64,000 nucleotides of DNA from the NCBI GenBank assembly GCA_963575745.1, contig CAUYUJ010002058.1:390802-454801 (forward strand). Reading direction: 5' to 3'. The stretch comes from Prorocentrum cordatum (lineage: Eukaryota > Sar > Dinophyceae > Prorocentrales > Prorocentraceae). This document shows, piece by piece, positions 57,872 through 64,000 of this stretch. The translations under genes and the position numbers were made by a program. Within the stretch, counting starts at the first letter, position 1, and each line of letters starts with the position of its first letter. A model generated the notes under the pieces. The model did not search any database. It was not told the DNA's origin and saw only the letters and a list, made by a program, of their open reading frames with translations.

Positions 57872-58113
57872 CAGGGGGACAAAAGGGGGCATAAAAACAC
57901 GCAACAACTCGGAGGTCCGCGCGTATCTCTCGGATCGGCGTTGGACCCGGAGGTCTGCGCGGATTTCTCGGATCGGCGTTGGACCCCCCTCCCTGGCGCG
58001 CGGAGCGCGCCAGGGGCGGCGCCGGAGGCGCCGCCGGGGGCCCCAGCGCCCATCCGAGAAGTCCGCGCGGACCTCCGGGTTTTTATGTTTATGTCCCTTT
58101 GTTGTTCCCCTAA
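57872..58113. mobile_element. Hairpin family G, copy G14 (duplicated left arm, inverted core order)
   Basis: GGAGGTCCGCGCGTATCTC arm is repeated (57,912 and 57,951). The core is in the opposite order to G1. Ends GTCCCTTTGTTGTTCCCCTA. Confidence 0.7.
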
Positions 58114-58400
58114 GGCTCCCTCCCGGCATCGCTCGAACGACGTGCGCAGCTGCTGTCGGCGAGGGCCGGCGAGGAGCACACTGGCTGGGCCACCTCGCGA
58201 GGAAGCGAGCGCACGAGAGCGCAGAAGGCGCACGGGGGAAGGGCCGTCCGAGCGGAGCGGTGGCGAGGGTTTTGCCGCACGTTCACGGCCTTTGCCCACG
58301 TGCCTTCTCGGCGCAAGGCTGCAGTCCGTCAGCCGGCCCTCGGGCCGGGCACGCTCCGTGCGCCCAGCGAGGCCACCGAGCGCCCTCCCGTGGGGCCTCC

Positions 58401-58550
58401 AAGGGCGCGAAGTTATTCGCGCTTCGCGCTTCGCGGTTCGGCTCCGATTCCCTCTCATCCTCCTCTCTTCTCCTGGGAGGCGGCGCGAGAGCGCGAAGTT
58501 ATTCGCACTTCGCACTTCGCGCAGCGCGAAGCGCGAAGTTGGGAGCCCTT
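58401..58550 (+). mobile_element. TIR family N, copy N3
   Basis: AAGGGCGCGAAGTTATTCGC start, GTTGGGAGCCCTT end. Confidence 0.65.
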
Positions 58551-59034
58551 GAAGAGTGCCCCCCCCCCCCTCGGCGGGGGACAGGGCCGGCCGCGGCGGG
58601 CGCCCGCCCAGGGGCGTCCAAGGTCGGTTGTCCTGCGGACTCCTGCGACTCGCCGCGGAATCGACGGCAGAGTCGGCGCCTCGTCGGCGCTGAGGCAGCG
58701 GCTGCCAGGCGCCAAAAGCGGCGCCGCAGCGGCGCAGTCTTGGGCGCCCCCGAGCGCAGGCCGCCCCGGCCTGAGCCCCGGGGGCGTCTCGAGCCTCGAG
58801 CAGGCCCTGGAGGCGCCTCCTCGCAGCACCCGCCGTCGGCCGCGCCCGCCCCCGGCGGGTCCACGCTCGCGAAGCGACGCCAGCCGACGCGAGTCGCCGG
58901 TCGACGCCGCTACATCGGCGCTATCTCATCGACTGCCAGACGCTGGTCGACGCCGGTGCACTCTGGAACCAGAATGGCGAGGGGTGCACGAGGCTCCCAC
59001 GTCAGGTGTTCCTGTCGTTTGCATGCGCGGGCTA

Positions 59035-59210
59035 CGGTGGGGGCCCATGCCAAGGAATACCCCGCTTGCCTCCAGGGTGTCCCGGGTTTCTTGGATCTCG
59101 ATGGTTTTGCGATGGGAAACGAGACGTTCCCACACCAAAAATCGATGGACGTCCTGGGGTCTCAGGGTTGGGTTTATTGTGGAAGGTTGTTTGTGGTCGG
59201 GCCCCTCCCA
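59035..59210 (+). mobile_element. TIR family Q, copy Q8
   Basis: CGGTGGGGGCCCATGCCAAG start after TA, GGTCGGGCCCCTCCCA end. Confidence 0.7.
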
Positions 59211-59515
59211 GGAGGGGAAACAACGCACAGACACAATTCATCGTCGACTCCCAGGAAAATACGGGAAAATATGGGAAGTGGGGGGGGGGGGAAGACGATA
59301 ACCCAGAAAATATGGAAAAATATTGGGAATCCTGGGATTTGCGTTTATTGATTTGTGTGTCCCAGGGCCCCGTTCACCCTTCTGTATACAAGGCTCCCAT
59401 GTCAGGTGCTCCTGTCGTCTGCGCGCGCGGATTTACACACACACACGCACACAGGTTCCTGTCGTGTGCCTTCGCGGGCGAGAAAGCCCGCACAATAAAA
59501 GAGGCAGTCGGAGCG

Positions 59516-59665
59516 GCACGCACTGCTCGGCGCCCGAGCCGACCGCCTTCCACAACAAACATTCAAAACCCAGCGAGACATGTTTTTTGTAGCACGCACT
59601 GATCGGCGCCCGAGCCGACCGCCAAATACAACAAACATTCAAAGCCCAGCGAGAATTGTTTCTGT
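59516..59665 (+). repeat. 76-bp tandem duplication
   Basis: GCACGCACTGCTCGGCGCCC at 59,516 and GCACGCACTGATCGGCGCCC at 59,592. Confidence 0.8.
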
Positions 59666-59802
59666 TTTTTCACCAACCAAGAAACAGTCGGAACGCCGAC
59701 ATTCTGACCCCGGGCCCTTTGTGTCTGGCCGAGCTGCCCCAGGCTTGCAAGTGGCCCGCAACAGCGAAGCCGAGGGTCGCCCATGTCGAGCAGAACTGGG
59801 GT

Positions 59803-60711
59803 TCAGTCGGGCCTGCGCCCCTACAGGAGGAGTGTTTAAGAATATGCAAAAACATGTTGAGGGACGATGTTCGGAGTATGTTAGATTATGTTGGGGCGTG
59901 TTTCCCTAACTAGGCTCTGCCTAGAAGGGTTCTTACTCTCTGTGCTTAAAGGGCAGGGCAGTGGAAATCGCCCCGGGCGGTTCCCCCAGGATCCGCCCCG
60001 CGGTTCCCCCAGTTGCGCCCCCTTACCTTAGCTTTGCGTATCTCATCTTAGCTTAGCTTAGCTTCATCTTAGTTTCGCGTAGCTGTAGCTTAGCTGATAT
60101 TAGCTTAGCTTAGCATATCATAGCATAGCCCAGCATAGCATAAGCATAGCGCAGCATAGCATAGCATAGCACAGCGCAGCATAGCACAGCATAGCATAGC
60201 ACAGCGCAGCATTGCACAGCATACCATAGCCTAGCATAACATAGCGCGGCCTAGCGTGGCATAGCATAGCGCAGCATAGCATAGCATGGCATAGTGCAGC
60301 ATAGCATAGCATAGCATAGCATAGCAGCAAAACAAAGGCAATGCAACAGCAGCAACAGCAAATCAAAGCACAAGCAACGCAAAGCAAAGCAACAGCAAAA
60401 GCAAAGGAAAGGCAAAGCAAACGCAATGTGCAACAGTACGATCAGAGAGCCCACCCGGTGAGCGAATGCAAAACCATGCGTGTGTGTGTGTGTGCGAAGG
60501 CAAAACAAAAGCAAAACCAAGCACAAGCAAAAACAAGCAAAAGCAAAGGCAACTATGACGATGAGGAGAAGGAGGAGGACGGCGTTTACCGTTACTACTA
60601 ATGCTGCTTTCCTAGGGGCTCCAACTCCTAGGTACAGTCGCACTGGGGTAATTGAACCATGTTTTATTTTTCGGCCACAATCCGCCTGTAGGACGACACG
60701 CCCGACCTAAA
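59803..60711 (+). mobile_element. TIR family A, copy A19, split by element F2
   Basis: TTCAGTCGGGCCTGC start, GCCCGACCTAAA end. ACTGGGGT exact on both sides. The left half runs to about 59,900, the right half resumes at about 60,648. Confidence 0.8.
59900..60650 (-). mobile_element. Element F, copy F2 (inverted), with AGCATAGC core
   Basis: Reverse complement of F1: ends GAAGGGTTCTTACTCTC and CCTAGGGGCTCCAACTCCTAG. Core repeats are CTTAGCTTAG, then AGCATAGCAT, then AAGCAAAAG-type units, unlike F1's AAGCTAAGCTA. Inserted in A19. Confidence 0.75.
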
Positions 60712-61019
60712 ACTGGGGTCATTGGGGCCCAAGGCTGGTCGGGGCACGACGACTGCTCCCCAATCCGTTCTGCGGAGCTGCGTAGTGCCAAAGTTGCCGC
60801 CCCGCCGAGCGCGGACCCGCCCCGACTGGGGGAGTCACGGCAGGCTCCGTCTCTTGAGGGAATTGGTTCGTGCCGATTGCCCCCACCCGAGAGCGGGGGC
60901 GGTCTAGCCTCGGGGTCGGGGGGCCCATGCCTCCCTCCACAGGCACGAGCACGAGCCTTGCTTGCAGGTCCAGGCTCGGCAAGGCAGGGAGGCAGTCCAT
61001 GCCTCTCGTGTCCTCTCCC

Positions 61020-61064
61020 CCTCTCTCTCTCTCTGTTTATGTTTCTTTCTGTGCTGTCTTTTTT

Positions 61065-61109
<45 letters not shown>

Positions 61110-61112
61110 GTA
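61020..61112 (+). repeat. (CT)n tract
   Basis: CTCTCT dinucleotide runs broken by TTTC. Confidence 0.9.
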
Positions 61113-61424
61113 TATAAATACATAATTATGCATATCGTGTCTCTCTCTCTCTCTCTCGTTTCCTTATTTCGTTTCCGTTTGTTTTCTGTCGTGGTTTGGG
61201 CTTGTTTGTTTCGGTTGCTGCTGCTCGTCCGTGGTTATGTTGCGATTGCGATTGCCGACTTGCGAAGGAGGAGGCCGGAGCGAGTGAGCGAAGGAAAGGA
61301 GGAGCGAGGAGGCACGGCGCAGCGAGAGAGAAAGGAGAAGAAAGCGGGACAGGCAGGAGGCGCACGGAGGAGGAGCAGGCAGAGACGCCACGAGGAGTGC
61401 CAGATACCTTAAAAGGAGGAGGAG

Positions 61425-61512
61425 GAGAGGTAGGAGGAGGAGGACGGCGCGGGCAGGAGGGGCCGATGTGAAGGGGTGAGGAGGAGGAGGAGGAGGAGGA
61501 GGAGGAGGAGGA
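61425..61512 (+). repeat. (GGA)n microsatellite
   Basis: GGA triplets just before the LTR retroelement. Confidence 0.9.
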
Positions 61513-61558
61513 GGTGTTAACATGCAAGCATGCGTGTGACAGGGGAGGAATAGTAACC

Positions 61559-61577
61559 CCGCTGCCTTTGGCTCAAG
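61559..61577 (+). promoter_or_regulatory. Degenerate spliced-leader-like string
   Basis: CCGCTGCCTTTGGCTCAAG resembles the conserved dinoflagellate spliced leader (CCGTAGCCATTTTGGCTCAAG, first base omitted), with two substitutions and two missing bases. It lies in the presumed LTR. Chance cannot be excluded. Confidence 0.4.
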
Positions 61578-61689
61578 TGTTTAACGGTCGAAGCTACATC
61601 GACCAGTTGTGCCGTTTGGGAGTACAAAGGTGACCCATCGTTATCATTGTCGCCAAGCTCCCGTGCAGAACCCTCCTCGGGGTTTTGCA

Positions 61690-61702
61690 TGGTAGCGGAG
61701 CG
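61690..61702 (+). promoter_or_regulatory. Probable primer-binding site for initiator tRNA-Met
   Basis: TGGTAGCGGAGCG follows ...TTTTGCA, fitting an LTR end (CA) and a TGG-starting PBS. It is close to the TGGTAGCAGAG complement of eukaryotic initiator tRNA-Met 3' ends used by many LTR elements. Confidence 0.5.
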
Positions 61703-61710
61703 CGGTTGCC

Positions 61711-62946
61711 ATGGCAGCGGCAGCGGCAGCTGCGGCCAGACCTGGACAGGGCGACCCGCCAGTTAATCTCAATGTGCCGGCAGACAGAGATGCATGGGTC
61801 AACATGGATCCGAATCGATTCAACGATCTGTGCGAGCAAGCATACGTGAACGGAGACTTCAGTTACGTTCAAGCGGCGCTACTCGCGAACCACTTTGGAC
61901 TCGCAACGTTCATTAACGAACGAGTAGCACAGGACCGAAGGGAGGTATCGAACGCCGAAGCATTCCAAATGTTACAAAGTGCCCACAAGACCAACAGTAT
62001 GCTGTTAGCGATCACGAAGAGAAGCGCTGCGCTCGAAAGAGATGCTCGCAGATTGGTGGAAAGAGTCACCGAGTTGGAGACTAACAGTGAAGTACAAGAA
62101 AAGTTGATCGAAAGGTTCGGTCAGATCTCGGAAGCAATCAAAGGAGGAAGCGGAAACAAGCACGGGAGCAGTAAACCGATAAGCGAATACAAAGCATTAC
62201 AGGCGTTAAAGAACTTCAGTGGGGAAAGAGCGAAGTTCAGAGACTGGAACGACAAATTCTTGAACGCACTAGCCCAAGTGAAGCCGAGTTACCGACCGGC
62301 ACTGAAAATGCTAAACAAGAAGCTGGAGACGCTTGACGGAGTTGTGCCAGAAGAGGACGATGATGACATCATACGCATAATGAATGGTCGATTAACTGCA
62401 AGCGAGTACCTGAAGGCAAGTCAGGCCAAACAAGCCGAGGACGACAACAAAGGCGAATATGAGTTTACCGAAGGAGACAAGACTCAGATGGAAGAAGACT
62501 TATGGTACATTCTGAACGAGAAACTTGAAGGTACGGAGGCCAGAGGAAAATTAAAGGGACTGATGGATGGAGATGGAATCATGGCTTGGCAAAAGGTTTA
62601 CAAATGGTACTCGGCAGTAACCGGAGCGACCTTATCATCAAAAATGACGCATGCCATGAATCCTGAACCGCCCAAGAAGATCACCGACACCGTTACCCGA
62701 CTTGAGGAATGGAGCGCATTGGCAGAAAATCTTGAGAAATATGGCAAAGATTACTCGCTGCCTCTTCCTTTCAAAGTCACCGCGCTCAGGGCCATAATGG
62801 TGCACGCGAATGACTGGTTTGACGAATGGCAGCAGGCATGTTGGCGAACGCCTGACGCGCTTAACATTGACTCATTTCAGAAATTGTACTCAAAGTGCGA
62901 AGACTGGGCGCGTAAAAAGAAACTTGACTCAGATACAAAAAAATAA
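61711..62946 (+). CDS. Gag of an LTR retrotransposon
   Basis: 411 codons, ATG 9 bases after the PBS-like site. Poly-Ala start, then an acidic and helical protein with WVNMDPNRFNDLC, a coiled-coil-like stretch near residues 105-145, and a long helical region ending FQKLYSKCEDWARKKK. No zinc knuckle in this ORF; those are in the next one. The layout fits copia-type Gag. The reading is intact, and codon use is much less GC-rich than the flanking DNA, suggesting a recent or separately evolving element. TAA at 62,944 follows a seven-A run. Confidence 0.75.
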   Translation: MAAAAAAAARPGQGDPPVNLNVPADRDAWVNMDPNRFNDLCEQAYVNGDFSYVQAALLANHFGLATFINERVAQDRREVSNAEAFQMLQSAHKTNSMLLAITKRSAALERDARRLVERVTELETNSEVQEKLIERFGQISEAIKGGSGNKHGSSKPISEYKALQALKNFSGERAKFRDWNDKFLNALAQVKPSYRPALKMLNKKLETLDGVVPEEDDDDIIRIMNGRLTASEYLKASQAKQAEDDNKGEYEFTEGDKTQMEEDLWYILNEKLEGTEARGKLKGLMDGDGIMAWQKVYKWYSAVTGATLSSKMTHAMNPEPPKKITDTVTRLEEWSALAENLEKYGKDYSLPLPFKVTALRAIMVHANDWFDEWQQACWRTPDALNIDSFQKLYSKCEDWARKKKLDSDTKK

Positions 62947-62953
62947 GGATGCA

Positions 62954-64000
62954 ATGGACATTGGGAATATCAACGAGATGAATCAAGGGTCCGAAAACGT
63001 TTGGGACCAAACAGGATGGGTTGACGAAGATGGAAACTGGTGGTCAGAGGATGGATCGTGGAATCACGGGTCCTGGGCCAATGAAAGTGACGGTGGAGAA
63101 TATGAAGAAATTGACGCCGTAAACAAAGGTAAGGGTAAAGGAACGGGCCCCAGGTGTTACAATTGTGGAGGCATGGGCCATTTAGCCAGGAACTGCACGA
63201 GACCCAAGCAGTTCACCAAAGGAGGTAAAGGTGGCAAGGGCGGAAAAGGCAAAGGTTACCGAGCCACTTACGGATCCTATGTGAAAGGTAAGATCGGAGG
63301 CAAACAGGGAGGTAAAGGAAGTAGCTCGTGGGGAGGAAGCTACGGAAGCCAAGGGAAATTTACCCCGCACAGTGAGCGCGAATGTTACAAGTGTGGCGGA
63401 AAAGGGCATATTGCCATTAACTGTCCGGGCTCCAAGAAGACCGCCAACGAAGTCGAGCAAGAGAAGCCTGTAGTGAACGCCGAAACTGAACAAACCACCT
63501 CGTTCGGTCAACCACAGCACGTTCTCAGCGTCGAGATGAAGGAAGCAATGAACGTGTCGCTAGACCAGACTGCGATCGAGGAGGTTAACGAGAAATGGGA
63601 TCTGCCCTATTACGCCAGAAAGAAGACGGCGCGTGACAACGCGGTAAACTTGAGAAGAATTTATCAGGAACACCAGTACAACGGGGACCGTCATCATACT
63701 AGTCAGTGGGATCAAAGAATGAGTAAAAGCGTGAGGCAGGAAAAAGGTTGGCTGGCGAAATGCAAGGAAATTGGGCTAATTGAGATGCGGGGGTGTGATC
63801 CAGAGATTAACGCGGTGCCACCGCCAAGTGCAACACATGAGACGATCGTGGTCACCGTGGACTCCGGCGCCTACAACACAGTGGGGCCCCCCAAAGTTGG
63901 CACTCATTTCCCTATTAAGCATGCGGACGCGTCAAAGCAGGGACGACACTACAGTGCAGCAAATGGAACCACGATAAAGAATTATGGTCAACGCGTGATC
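62954..64000 (+). CDS. Pol of the same element: two zinc knuckles and aspartic protease (runs off the end)
   Basis: ATG 7 bases after the Gag stop, in the +1 frame, open to the window end. First CCHC knuckle CYNCGGMGHLARNC (about residue 67). Gly/Lys-rich linker GGKGGKGGKGKG. Second knuckle CYKCGGKGHIAINC. Then a protease start with VTVDSGAYNTVG, DSGA being the retroviral-type catalytic triad position. RT, integrase and RNase H must lie beyond the window, so copia versus gypsy order is unresolved. Expression could be by reinitiation or +1 shifting at the A run. Confidence 0.8.
   Translation, partial: MDIGNINEMNQGSENVWDQTGWVDEDGNWWSEDGSWNHGSWANESDGGEYEEIDAVNKGKGKGTGPRCYNCGGMGHLARNCTRPKQFTKGGKGGKGGKGKGYRATYGSYVKGKIGGKQGGKGSSSWGGSYGSQGKFTPHSERECYKCGGKGHIAINCPGSKKTANEVEQEKPVVNAETEQTTSFGQPQHVLSVEMKEAMNVSLDQTAIEEVNEKWDLPYYARKKTARDNAVNLRRIYQEHQYNGDRHHTSQWDQRMSKSVRQEKGWLAKCKEIGLIEMRGCDPEINAVPPPSATHETIVVTVDSGAYNTVGPPKVGTHFPIKHADASKQGRHYSAANGTTIKNYGQRVI

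Overview
The window looks like nuclear DNA of a dinoflagellate. It is GC-rich and transposon-saturated, with very long introns. All introns I can model use GC or GA donors followed by AG|G acceptors, which dinoflagellates are known to tolerate. One retroelement has a degenerate spliced-leader-like string near its 5' end. A large GC-rich free-living genus such as Prorocentrum would fit, but the genus is a guess. Every coding feature I can support is on the + strand, as expected of unidirectional dinoflagellate gene arrays.

Two split host genes were found by reading short exons. (1) A pepsin-family aspartyl protease runs from about 14.6 to 23.4 kb. Eight exons carry DTGS, the flap Tyr, the second VDTG site and the WIFGLPFFRRYYTVFDR tail, and exons 2-7 join in frame. 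(2) A single quasi-RRM of the hnRNP F/H type is spread over 19.4 kb (35,742-55,104) in four exons. Its last intron holds a decayed DIRS-like retroelement and a 100-base assembly gap.

The other coding matter is retroelement-derived. There is a 5'-truncated non-LTR 3' end (RNase H tail plus CxxC motif, 10.5-11.5 kb). There is a frameshifted DIRS-like element (Gag, RT/RNase H, tyrosine-recombinase-like region, methyltransferase-like region, 47.9-53.4 kb). The 5' part of an apparently intact LTR retrotransposon (PBS, Gag, two zinc knuckles, protease) starts at 61.7 kb and runs off the end.

Most of the remaining sequence consists of short (about 90-300 bp) terminal-inverted-repeat elements of roughly 20 families, labelled here A, B, C and so on. 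They are interspersed and nested, and mixed with CTC/GAG, ATC/GAT and GTC microsatellites. Family A (19 copies or fragments) has 8-bp target duplications. Family I has 5-bp duplications, and one copy is exactly intron 5 of the protease gene, with splicing predicted to restore the uninterrupted exon. That makes it an intron-generating transposon (introner). Nearly all asymmetric families lie in the same orientation, the same strand as the genes. This is the most unusual large-scale signal in the window. Family boundaries were judged by eye and are good to a few bases where a target duplication is quoted, otherwise to about 10-20 bases.
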